A DNA stretch of 64,000 bases from a bacterium D16-56 (lineage in GTDB: Bacteria > Bacillota > Clostridia > Lachnospirales > Lachnospiraceae), in NCBI GenBank assembly GCA_003611875.1, contig RAYY01000017.1:1-64000 (forward strand). Reading direction: 5' to 3'. Below, one piece after another: positions 35,517-43,612 of this stretch. The notes beneath the pieces were generated by a model. That model had not been told where the DNA came from. It ran no database searches and saw only the letters and a program-made list of their open reading frames with translations. The position numbers were made by a program, and so were the translations under genes. How positions within the stretch are numbered: the stretch's first letter is position 1; each line of letters starts with the position of its first letter.

Positions 35517-36878
35517 TTATCTGGCCCCTACCGTCACCTGAAATTCCAGCTCCGCATACTGATCCCTTCCGTTCCGCTGCACAATCACATGGATCAGCCT
35601 GCCGTACTCTAAGTTATCCACCGTGTTCTGAAAATCCTTCATGGTCGTAATCTCTCGGTCATCTATATGGGTAATAATATCCCCATTCTGAATACCTGCG
35701 CTGTACGCCGGCCGGTCTGTCACTGAATTTTGTACATAAATGCCGTGGGGAAGCCCCCGTTCCGCCATTATGTCTGATACTTCCTGGCCCTCGATTCCAA
35801 AACAAGGCGCCGCACGGCCATTGGTCAGATTCTCTAAAATACCTTTATAATCAGAGATGCCCATGACCTCTGCCATGGTAAAATCCCCCTCCCCCTGCTC
35901 CATGACCCAGCCCACCAGCTCACCAGAGGTATTCACTAAAAAGGTTCCTTTCTTTGGGTCAGCGCTGATCCTGGTATAAATGATACGGGTTACTTGGTCC
36001 ACCATCTGTACATTCTTCATAATGTAAGATACAAAACCATAATCCACAGAACGGACAATGCCTGCCGGACTTCCCAGCGCCACCACCAAATCTCCCTCCC
36101 GAACCAAATAGGAATTACCCAAAGGTAAGGGTTCCACTGCCTTTATGGTCTCTGGGTCCACATCACTCACATTGACACTGACAATGGCCATACCAGAAAT
36201 GGTATCCTGCTGCTTCATACGGCCGCTTACCACCACGCCGTCCGCAAATGTCACCTTGATGGAATCTGCCTGCTCCACAGCAGCTTCAGGTGTCAGAACC
36301 AAAAGCTCCTGAGCTGTGGAAGCGATAACTGCCCCCGCATAGGAACCCGTCCTCTCTACCGGATTGTCAAACCAGTCTACCTCCTGCTGAACAGAATGAA
36401 CCACCACGATTCCCTTGGATGCCTTCTGCACCTGCTGTCTCAGGCTGAAAAACAAGGCATTCAGATCATCTACCGTGTATTGGTAATTTTCCATAGCATT
36501 GCGGACCATCTTCTCAACAGACTCGCTTTCTGACAAAGCTTGAGATTCTGCCAAATGATCGGATGTACTTTCCTCTCTTGATTCTTTTGTCAAGGCAGCC
36601 TCTGATTCTGTCTCTGGTTCTGCGATAGTATCTGTCACCTCATCCTTGGGAATGGAAATCATCGTTTCTGCAGGAGATTCTTCGCCAAAATGTCTGGTTG
36701 CCCATGGCTGGGAGACTGCAAAGCTGACTCCTGCCGTTGCTCCAAACAAAACAGCACCTAATAGAAACATTACATATCTTCTGGCAACCTGCTTTTTTGT
36801 CAGCGGCTGCTTTATGATCTTTTCTGTAATGAAACGCTTCTTCTCAGGTTCTTTTTTTGGTTCATTTACTCCTGGCAT
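35517..36878 (-). CDS. Membrane-anchored HtrA-like protein without catalytic residues
   Basis: A 453-residue protein: basic cytoplasmic N-terminus, one membrane helix (about 35-60, YVMFLLGAVLFGATAGVSFA), an acidic linker, an HtrA-type trypsin domain, and a C-terminal PDZ domain (HGIYVQNSVTDRPAYSAGIQ, GDIITHIDDREI). The three catalytic motifs are altered: the His motif reads LVLTPEA rather than TNHVV, the Asp strand is GMAIVSV with no Asp, and the Ser motif is KKGTFLVN rather than GNSGGPLVN. It is therefore expected to be a pseudoprotease, perhaps a substrate or signal binder. AGGAGGAGG before ATG 36878 decides the start. The frame is intact, so this is not a dead gene. Confidence 0.85.
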   Translation of the reverse strand: MPGVNEPKKEPEKKRFITEKIIKQPLTKKQVARRYVMFLLGAVLFGATAGVSFAVSQPWATRHFGEESPAETMISIPKDEVTDTIAEPETESEAALTKESREESTSDHLAESQALSESESVEKMVRNAMENYQYTVDDLNALFFSLRQQVQKASKGIVVVHSVQQEVDWFDNPVERTGSYAGAVIASTAQELLVLTPEAAVEQADSIKVTFADGVVVSGRMKQQDTISGMAIVSVNVSDVDPETIKAVEPLPLGNSYLVREGDLVVALGSPAGIVRSVDYGFVSYIMKNVQMVDQVTRIIYTRISADPKKGTFLVNTSGELVGWVMEQGEGDFTMAEVMGISDYKGILENLTNGRAAPCFGIEGQEVSDIMAERGLPHGIYVQNSVTDRPAYSAGIQNGDIITHIDDREITTMKDFQNTVDNLEYGRLIHVIVQRNGRDQYAELEFQVTVGAR

Positions 36879-37179
36879 TTTGAACCTCCTCCTTATGTAG
36901 CGCTGCGGCTGCCAGCCGCCCGGAATCAGCAAACGGCAGCACACCCATGCTGTTACGCCATAAAACCTTCCCCCTGATATATCCGTGAGTATAGCTTACT
37001 CTTATTATAAGGTTCTTCATGAAAATGTGCAAGAAAAACTTGGTTTCTGCCTGTTGGAAAACCGCGAACCGTAAAAACTTGGATTTACGGAAAAGCCAGG
37101 GCTTTCACAAGAAAGAAAAATATGATATACTCTCTCCATACTGATAACTAACAGCCTATCATTTATAATAAGGAGATCC

Positions 37180-39573
37180 ATGAACCAAAAATCATTAGCT
37201 ACATTAGAATATAAAAAGATCATTGATCAATTATCAGAATATGCTGCCTCCATGCCTGGCAAAGCTCTCTGTCTAAGCCTGCAGCCTTCTTCAGACTATT
37301 GTGAGATCATGCAGGCTCAGGCCGAAACCACGGACGCTGCCAGCAGGGTGCGCATGAAAGGTAATCTGTCCTTGGCCGGTGTGCGGGATGTCCGGGATTC
37401 GCTGAAACGTCTGGAGATCGGCAGCTCCCTTGGTATCCCAGAGCTTTTGTCAATGAGCAGCCTCCTTACCGTAGCGGCCCGGGCCAAAGCCTATGGGCGC
37501 CATGAAGAATCCGACGAGGTCGAGGACGATTCCTTAGATGAAATGTTCCGCTCTCTTGAACCTTTGACTCCCATTAACAATGAGATCAAGCGCTGCATTA
37601 TTTCTGAAGACGAGGTCAGCGATGATGCCAGTCCCGGGCTTCATCGGGTACGCCGCTCCATGAAGGGAATCAATGACCGGATCCACACCCAGCTAAACAG
37701 CATTTTAAATTCCAGCCGTACTTACCTGCAGGATGCTGTCATTACTATGCGGGACGGGCGATACTGCCTTCCCGTAAGAGCAGAGTATAAGAACCAGGTA
37801 TCTGGCATGGTTCACGACCAATCTGCCACCGGTTCCACTCTCTTTGTAGAGCCTATGGCCATCATCCAGCTCAATAATGAGCTGCGCACCCTGGAAATCC
37901 AGGAGCATAAGGAAATCGAAGCCATCCTTGCAGATTTAAGCAATCAGCTTGCCCCCTATACAGAAAGTCTTGCCGTAAATCTGGACCTTTTGACACGGCT
38001 GGATTTTATTTTCGCCAAAGCTGCCTTGTCCCGTCATTATAAATGCAGCCAGCCAAAATTCAACCAAAACGGCAGGATTCACATCAAGGACGGGAGACAT
38101 CCTCTTCTGGATCCTCAAAAGGTAGTACCCATCACCGTGTGGCTGGGAGACAGCTTTGACCTGCTCATTGTTACCGGCCCCAACACCGGCGGCAAGACCG
38201 TTTCCTTAAAGACCGTAGGGCTGTTTACCTTGATGGGGCAGGCAGGACTTCACATTCCGGCTTTTGAGGGTTCTGAGCTGGCAGTATTTGATGAGGTATT
38301 TGCCGATATTGGAGATGAGCAGAGTATTGAGCAAAGCCTCAGCACCTTTTCTGCCCATATGACGAATATTGTAGATATTTTAGGAAAGGCAGACAGCCAT
38401 TCCCTGTGTCTGTTTGACGAACTGGGTGCAGGCACGGATCCCACAGAAGGAGCTGCCCTGGCCATGGCCATCCTAAGCTTTCTCCACAATATGAAATGCC
38501 GTACCATGGCCACCACACACTACAGCGAGCTAAAGATTTATGCCCTGAGTACAGAAGGCGTGGAAAATGCAAGCTGTGAGTTTGACGTTCAGACACTCCG
38601 CCCTACTTATCGGCTGCTGATCGGCATTCCCGGCAAGAGCAATGCCTTTGCCATCTCCCAAAAGCTGGGACTGCCTGACTATATTATCGACGATGCCAAA
38701 AGCCGGATCGAATCAGAGGACGAGGCATTTGAAGACATTATCAGCCGTCTGGAGGAAAGCCGTGTAACCATTGAAAAAGAACGACAGGAGATCCAGTCCT
38801 ACAAGGATGAGGTCAGCCGCTTAAAAGCCCGGCTGGAGCAAAAAGAAGAACGCTTTGACGAACGAAAGGAAAAAATGATCCGGTCTGCCAATGAGGAAGC
38901 CCAGAGGATTCTTCGGGAAGCAAAGGAAACGGCTGACCGGACGATCAAAAATATCAACAAGCTTGCATCTTCCTCTGGCATTGATACACGCGCCCTGGAG
39001 GCAGAGCGCACAAAGCTGCGGGACAATCTGAAAAAGGTAGAAAGCGGCCTGTCCTTAAAGCAGGAAAACCGTCCCCACAAAGTCCCTGCTCCCAAGTCCC
39101 TGCGTCTGGGAGACAGCGTAAAGGTTCTTTCCATGAATTTAAATGGAACGGTCAGCACCTTGCCTGACGCTAAGGGGAACCTTTTTGTCCAGATGGGTAT
39201 TCTCCGCTCTCAGGTCAATATCAATGACCTGGAACTGATTCAGGAAGCTTCCAGAACCGGCTCTGGCTCCGGCACACGCCGGAAAGGCTCCGGAAGCAGC
39301 AATATCAAGATGTCCAAATCTTCCATGGTCTCTCCGGAGATCAATCTTCTGGGCATGACAGTGGATGAGGCCATACCGCAATTAGACAAATATCTGGATG
39401 ACGCCTATATTGCCCATTTACAACAGGTGAGGGTAGTTCACGGCAAAGGCACCGGAGCGCTGCGGGCCGGAATCCATAAGCATCTAAAACGGGTACGAGT
39501 AGTAAAGGAATTTCATCTGGGAGAATTTGGCGAAGGAGACGCCGGCGTAACGATTGTTGTGTTTAAGGAATAG
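37180..39573 (+). CDS. mutS2: Endonuclease MutS2
   Basis: MutS-family ATPase acting in recombination control and rescue of collided ribosomes. The core domain precedes Walker A (GPNTGGKTVSLKT) and Walker B (LCLFDELGAGTDPTEGAAL), then comes a coiled coil (about 520-620), a KOW-like region (LRLGDSVKVLSMNLNG) and a C-terminal Smr nuclease domain (INLLGMTVDEAI, VRVVHGKGTGALR). 797 residues, full length. AAGGAGATCC before ATG 37180. Confidence 0.97.
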   Translation: MNQKSLATLEYKKIIDQLSEYAASMPGKALCLSLQPSSDYCEIMQAQAETTDAASRVRMKGNLSLAGVRDVRDSLKRLEIGSSLGIPELLSMSSLLTVAARAKAYGRHEESDEVEDDSLDEMFRSLEPLTPINNEIKRCIISEDEVSDDASPGLHRVRRSMKGINDRIHTQLNSILNSSRTYLQDAVITMRDGRYCLPVRAEYKNQVSGMVHDQSATGSTLFVEPMAIIQLNNELRTLEIQEHKEIEAILADLSNQLAPYTESLAVNLDLLTRLDFIFAKAALSRHYKCSQPKFNQNGRIHIKDGRHPLLDPQKVVPITVWLGDSFDLLIVTGPNTGGKTVSLKTVGLFTLMGQAGLHIPAFEGSELAVFDEVFADIGDEQSIEQSLSTFSAHMTNIVDILGKADSHSLCLFDELGAGTDPTEGAALAMAILSFLHNMKCRTMATTHYSELKIYALSTEGVENASCEFDVQTLRPTYRLLIGIPGKSNAFAISQKLGLPDYIIDDAKSRIESEDEAFEDIISRLEESRVTIEKERQEIQSYKDEVSRLKARLEQKEERFDERKEKMIRSANEEAQRILREAKETADRTIKNINKLASSSGIDTRALEAERTKLRDNLKKVESGLSLKQENRPHKVPAPKSLRLGDSVKVLSMNLNGTVSTLPDAKGNLFVQMGILRSQVNINDLELIQEASRTGSGSGTRRKGSGSSNIKMSKSSMVSPEINLLGMTVDEAIPQLDKYLDDAYIAHLQQVRVVHGKGTGALRAGIHKHLKRVRVVKEFHLGEFGEGDAGVTIVVFKE

Positions 39574-39703
39574 AAATGACGGTTGCCGACATATCCCCAT
39601 TATTTATTTAGGAACAGTTCCCTAGCGCATCTCCCAATGATTTGATAGATACGTATGCTTTTAAAGTATACTCACAGGCACATATAAGGAGGTACGAAAT
39701 GCC

Positions 39704-40414
39704 ATGGCCGAAAAACAACGGATTTTGATCGTAGATGATGATGAAAATATTGCAGAGCTGATTTCCCTCTATTTAATTAAAGAATGCTTTGAGACAACTA
39801 CCGTCCATGACGGAGAAGCAGCACTCCGTGTATTTTCAGAATTTAAACCGAATCTTATCCTGCTGGATTTAATGCTCCCGGGCATTGACGGCTATCAGGT
39901 CTGCCGTGAGCTGCGGGCCACCTCCCAGGTGCCCATTATCATGCTCAGTGCCAAGGGTGAGATTTTTGATAAGGTTCTTGGACTAGAGCTGGGTGCTGAT
40001 GATTATATTATCAAACCCTTTGATTCCAAGGAACTGGTGGCTCGGGTCAAGGCTGTTTTGCGCCGTTATCATGCCGTCCCCTCCCCTGCTGCCCCTCAGC
40101 CACAGCAGCAGGGAGACTTTGTGGAATATCCGGACCTGATCGTCAACCTGACCAATTATTCTGTCACCTATCGGGGACATTCTGTAGAAATGCCGCCAAA
40201 GGAGCTGGAGCTTTTGTATTTTCTGGCGTCCTCTCCTAATCAGGTCTTTACAAGAGAGCAGCTATTGGACCATATCTGGGGATATGAATATATTGGAGAC
40301 ACACGGACTGTAGATGTTCATATTAAAAGACTGCGGGCCAAGATCAAGGATCATGCTAACTGGGCGCTGGCTACGGTGTGGGGGATCGGATACAAGTTTG
40401 AGGTGAAAAGATAG
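39704..40414 (+). CDS. OmpR/PhoB-type response regulator
   Basis: A 236-residue DNA-binding regulator. The receiver has the acidic pair DDD (11-13), phospho-acceptor Asp55 in LLDLMLPG, the Thr/Ser switch in MLSAKG and Lys in IIKPF. A glutamine/proline linker joins it to a winged helix (VEMPPKELELLYFLASSPNQ, TVDVHIKRLRAKI). AAGGAGG ten bases before ATG 39704 selects it over an out-of-frame ATG at 39699. The neighbouring histidine kinase is convergent, not in an operon with it. Confidence 0.95.
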   Translation: MAEKQRILIVDDDENIAELISLYLIKECFETTTVHDGEAALRVFSEFKPNLILLDLMLPGIDGYQVCRELRATSQVPIIMLSAKGEIFDKVLGLELGADDYIIKPFDSKELVARVKAVLRRYHAVPSPAAPQPQQQGDFVEYPDLIVNLTNYSVTYRGHSVEMPPKELELLYFLASSPNQVFTREQLLDHIWGYEYIGDTRTVDVHIKRLRAKIKDHANWALATVWGIGYKFEVKR

Positions 40415-40466
40415 ACATCATGTCAGTGTAAAAGTGATTGGATAAAGAAATCACCTGCTGTCAGCA

Positions 40467-40499
40467 GCCGCTGCAAGAGCAAAATGACCTTGCAGCGGC
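40467..40499. terminator. Hairpin between convergent regulator and kinase
   Basis: Perfect 11-bp arms GCCGCTGCAAG and CTTGCAGCGGC; it lies in the 97-base gap between the two 3' ends and can serve both. Confidence 0.65.
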
Positions 40500-40511
40500 T
40501 TCATCATCCTT

Positions 40512-41918
40512 CTATGGATTGACTGCCCGAGGCAAGGAAAAGATAAATTCTGTTCCCACTCCCTCTGTGCTGACTACATCAATATTTTCTCCGTGAGCCT
40601 GGATAATTTCCTTCACAATAGAAAGCCCCAGTCCGGTCCCTTTCTTATCCTTCCCGCGAGAAAGGTCTGTCTTATAAAACCGCTCCCAGATCTTTTTCAC
40701 ACTTTCCTTGGGAATCCCAATCCCTGTATCCTTTACAGACACAAAAATCTTCTCATATCGAACAGATGTCTGGATAAAAATAGTAGAATTATTATGGCTG
40801 AACTTAATTGCATTGTCAATCAGGTTGTAAAGCACCTGCTGAATCTTCCCCAAGTCTGCATACACCATCTGAATATTGTCGGAAAATGTCAAGTCAAAAT
40901 TAATATCCCTTGTATCACAGGTGCCTTCAAAAGAGGCTGCCGTATCTTTAATCACCCGATTCATGTCAAAATTGCTCCGAGACAAGTATCCCTTGCTGTC
41001 CAGACTGTTCAAAGTAAGCATTCCCTGCGTCAGCTTATTCAGTCTCTCTGTCTCTGCAATCATCCGAGTCAGATACTTTTCATACATTTCCGGAGGAATC
41101 GTTCCGTCAATCATCGCTTCCAGATACCCTTTAATCGAGGTCAGGGGCGAACGAAAATCATGGGATACATTGGCAATAAACTTTCTCTGATATTCTTCCA
41201 TTTTATTCAGTTCCCCTGACATGTAGTTCAGCGTTGCCGCCAAATACCCCATCTCATCATGGGTCTTCAAATCAATCTGATGGGTCAGATTGCCCACTGC
41301 ATACTCATTGGCTCCCTCGGTGATCCTCTTCAGCGGAAAATAAACCGTCTTGGTAAATACCAGCAAAATAATGAGAGACAGGACAAAAATCACAAGAGCA
41401 GTGATGTACACAATATTTAATGCCCCATTTGCTTCATTTTGAATCTGATAAATCGGAAGATGAACCAGCACATATCCATATGTATTGTAATTCCCTGTAA
41501 TCGGCGCCGATACACTTACCACATCAAAAGGAAACTGACCATAGTAATTGCCTATGCTGTAATGTCGGTTTCCTGCAGCCGTCGGATCAAAATTCTCAAT
41601 TACCGTACCGGAACGAGAAGACTGATCACTGTCCACTACAATAATTCCCTGGCGGTTCACCACCCAGATCTCTGTATTGAGAAAGGTTGCCACAGCCTGA
41701 AGCTGTGGGTATGCTGCATTTAAATCCTGCCTTTTCCCCTGATAAACGCTGCTGTAGGATGCTGCAATCAGATTGGCCTCATCATACAGAAGATAGGTCT
41801 TTTCCTCCAGCAAATGATCATACATCAGGCGGGATGAGCCAGTGGCAATCACCACAAACCCTAAAAATCCAAAAATCAAATACCCTAAAATAAATTTATA
41901 ATAAAGAGAATGCTTCAT
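40512..41918 (-). CDS. Sensor histidine kinase
   Basis: A 468-residue membrane kinase: first membrane helix (about 8-30), an extracytoplasmic sensor domain of about 150 residues, second helix (about 173-195), a HAMP domain (PLKRITEGANEYAVGNL), the H-box FIANVSHDFRSPLTSIKGY with the phospho-His, N-box DNAIKFSHN, G1 KDTGIGIP and G2 GTGLGLSIVKEI. Start is ATG 41918 (MKHSLYYKF); the frame runs upstream to 41960 without support. It faces the response regulator tail to tail; pairing with it is inferred from adjacency. Confidence 0.93.
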   Translation of the reverse strand: MKHSLYYKFILGYLIFGFLGFVVIATGSSRLMYDHLLEEKTYLLYDEANLIAASYSSVYQGKRQDLNAAYPQLQAVATFLNTEIWVVNRQGIIVVDSDQSSRSGTVIENFDPTAAGNRHYSIGNYYGQFPFDVVSVSAPITGNYNTYGYVLVHLPIYQIQNEANGALNIVYITALVIFVLSLIILLVFTKTVYFPLKRITEGANEYAVGNLTHQIDLKTHDEMGYLAATLNYMSGELNKMEEYQRKFIANVSHDFRSPLTSIKGYLEAMIDGTIPPEMYEKYLTRMIAETERLNKLTQGMLTLNSLDSKGYLSRSNFDMNRVIKDTAASFEGTCDTRDINFDLTFSDNIQMVYADLGKIQQVLYNLIDNAIKFSHNNSTIFIQTSVRYEKIFVSVKDTGIGIPKESVKKIWERFYKTDLSRGKDKKGTGLGLSIVKEIIQAHGENIDVVSTEGVGTEFIFSLPRAVNP

Positions 41919-42027
41919 GTCTGTCCTCTCCTGTCTTCCTGACCTGTCACCATTATACACGATTCCAGCTTATTGGGCAATTGGGATTCCAGTACATCTT
42001 TCCCTTTTTTAACACCAATCTATCATC

Positions 42028-42055
42028 GTAAATTTTTCTCTCCCGTTCATACTAA
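42028..42055 (+). promoter_or_regulatory. Possible sigma-E type promoter of cotJ
   Basis: GTAAATT and CATACTAA spaced by 13 bases, resembling the mother-cell sigma-E pattern (-10 CATACA-T). It lies about 83 bases before cotJA. Expected from family knowledge, because cotJ operons are mother-cell genes; the match is imperfect. Confidence 0.4.
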
Positions 42056-42137
42056 CAAAGAACCCAAGACACAGTATTTTTGGTGTTCTCTCATTTCCGA
42101 CAATGGAAAAATATCCTCAAAAAGAAAGGAGTGCATC

Positions 42138-42359
42138 ATGATGAGTTCCTGTATCTGCAAGCCCGCACCTTCTTCCTGCGGATGCAAAGAGCAGCTCCCG
42201 GCCCCAGTTCCCAAAGCGGGCCTTGTAGTCGGTATGGCCACGGTTCCCATACAGCTTTGGGAAACACCTTACCAGCCATCAGTCTCCTTAAGGCAGGGAA
42301 CCATATTCCCCAGCCTGGACAAACCCTTCTTTAAGACAGGAGGTGATTTTGGTGGCTGA
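42138..42359 (+). CDS. cotJA: Spore coat protein CotJA
   Basis: A 73-residue protein. N-terminal cysteines (SCICKPAPSSCGC) precede the family block VVGMATVPIQLWETPYQPSV and FPSLDKPFFKTGG. AAAGGAG before tandem ATGs at 42138. First gene of cotJABC; stop overlaps the cotJB start by eight bases. Confidence 0.93.
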   Translation: MMSSCICKPAPSSCGCKEQLPAPVPKAGLVVGMATVPIQLWETPYQPSVSLRQGTIFPSLDKPFFKTGGDFGG

Positions 42360-42651
42360 CCGCACACAGCTTCTGGAAGAAATCCAGCAGGCAGGCTTCC
42401 AGGTTGATGATCTGACCCTGTATCTGGACACACATCCTCTGGACAAAGAGGCACTGGATGCCTTTACCCAAGCAAAAAACCAGCGTTATCAGCTTATGCA
42501 GAATTATGCCCGGGAATTTGAACCTTTAAACATTTATCTTGTATGTCCGGATACCAACAACGAAACCGGAACTTACTGCAAATATCCAGGACAGAAGCAT
42601 TTTACCTGGTCTGACGGACCATTGCCCTGGGATAATGGGGGAGGTGTATAA
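42352..42651 (+). CDS. cotJB: Spore coat protein CotJB
   Basis: A 99-residue coat-associated protein with LLEEIQQAGFQVDDLTLYLD, THPLDKEAL and the C-terminal GPLPWDN. The start is non-ATG: AGGAGG at 42338-42343 puts GTG 42352 eight bases downstream; TTG 42349 is the alternative. Overlap with cotJA implies coupling. Confidence 0.93.
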   Translation: MADRTQLLEEIQQAGFQVDDLTLYLDTHPLDKEALDAFTQAKNQRYQLMQNYAREFEPLNIYLVCPDTNNETGTYCKYPGQKHFTWSDGPLPWDNGGGV

Positions 42652-42652
42652 T

Positions 42653-43264
42653 ATGTGGACCTATGAAAAACGACTGCAATTTCCCGTAAACATCAAAAAG
42701 ACCTGTCCCAAAACCGCTTCCCTGATCATCAGTCAGTTCGGCGGTCCGGACGGAGAAATGGCTGCTTCCATGCGTTATCTTTCCCAACGCTACACCATGC
42801 CATGCAAAGAGGTTGCCGGACTTTTAACTGATATTGGCACCGAGGAGCTGGGACACCTGGAAATTGTCTGCGCCATTATTTTCCAGCTAACCAAAAATAT
42901 GAAACCGGAAGACGCCAAAACAGCCGGCTTTGACGCCTATTATGTTGACCACACCTCTGCTGTGTGGCCTGCTGCAGCAGCCGGCGTACCCTTTAACGCC
43001 TGTGAATTTCAATCCAAGGGCGATGCAGTTACAGACCTTTTCGAGGATCTGGCTGCAGAACAGAAAGCACGTACCACATATGAAAATCTAATCAGAATCA
43101 TTGACGACCCGGACGTGCTGACCCCGCTGAAATTTTTGCGCGAACGGGAGATCGTCCATTTCCAGCGATTTGGGGAGGCGCTGGAAAAGACAAAGCTGAA
43201 GCTGGAGGAAAAGAACTTCTATTATTTTAATCCAGAATTTGATAAACAATTCGTGAAGCAGTGA
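42653..43264 (+). CDS. cotJC: CotJC, manganese-catalase-like spore coat protein
   Basis: A 203-residue ferritin-like four-helix protein homologous to Mn catalase. Metal ligands fit the glutamates and histidines of GGPDGEMAASMRYLSQRY, GTEELGHLEIV, and EREIVHFQRFGE. One base separates it from the cotJB stop; GGGGGAGGTG precedes ATG 42653. Part of the spore coat; evidence that the organism sporulates. Confidence 0.95.
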   Translation: MWTYEKRLQFPVNIKKTCPKTASLIISQFGGPDGEMAASMRYLSQRYTMPCKEVAGLLTDIGTEELGHLEIVCAIIFQLTKNMKPEDAKTAGFDAYYVDHTSAVWPAAAAGVPFNACEFQSKGDAVTDLFEDLAAEQKARTTYENLIRIIDDPDVLTPLKFLREREIVHFQRFGEALEKTKLKLEEKNFYYFNPEFDKQFVKQ

Positions 43265-43508
43265 TCCACATCGATTGTTATCTCACAAGAGCATTGATAT
43301 TGCCTGCTTAATCTGACAGGCTGCCTGACACAGCATTGCATGGATACTTGAGTGATCATCACGGTTTACGCATTGCCGCGTTGTTATCAGTCAATGATGC
43401 CGCCACAGAATTTTCCCCAGCTAAGGAAGTGTATGGCCACCTTGCACTGACATAAACAGCAAGCACTGATTACTTCAACATGAATGCCGCACTGTAATAG
43501 AATCAGAT

Positions 43509-43604
43509 GGGGCTGACGCAAAACAACAGTCTTCTGCAATTTATGGCATGATATCTTTTAAAATCAGCCATATTTGTTAAACTGCCTGTTTTTGCGTCAG
43601 CCCC
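43509..43604 (-). terminator. Terminator after clpB
   Basis: Perfect arms GGGGCTGACGCAAAA (43509-43523) and TTTTGCGTCAGCCCC (43590-43604) with a 66-base loop. It lies nine bases after clpB ends. It is similar in style to the yhaM terminator. Confidence 0.6.
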
Positions 43605-43612
43605 GTCTTTCT

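Noticed and set aside
42138-43264. CotJC as a general manganese catalase
   Set aside because: The cotJA and cotJB genes in the same overlapping operon identify it as the spore coat version.
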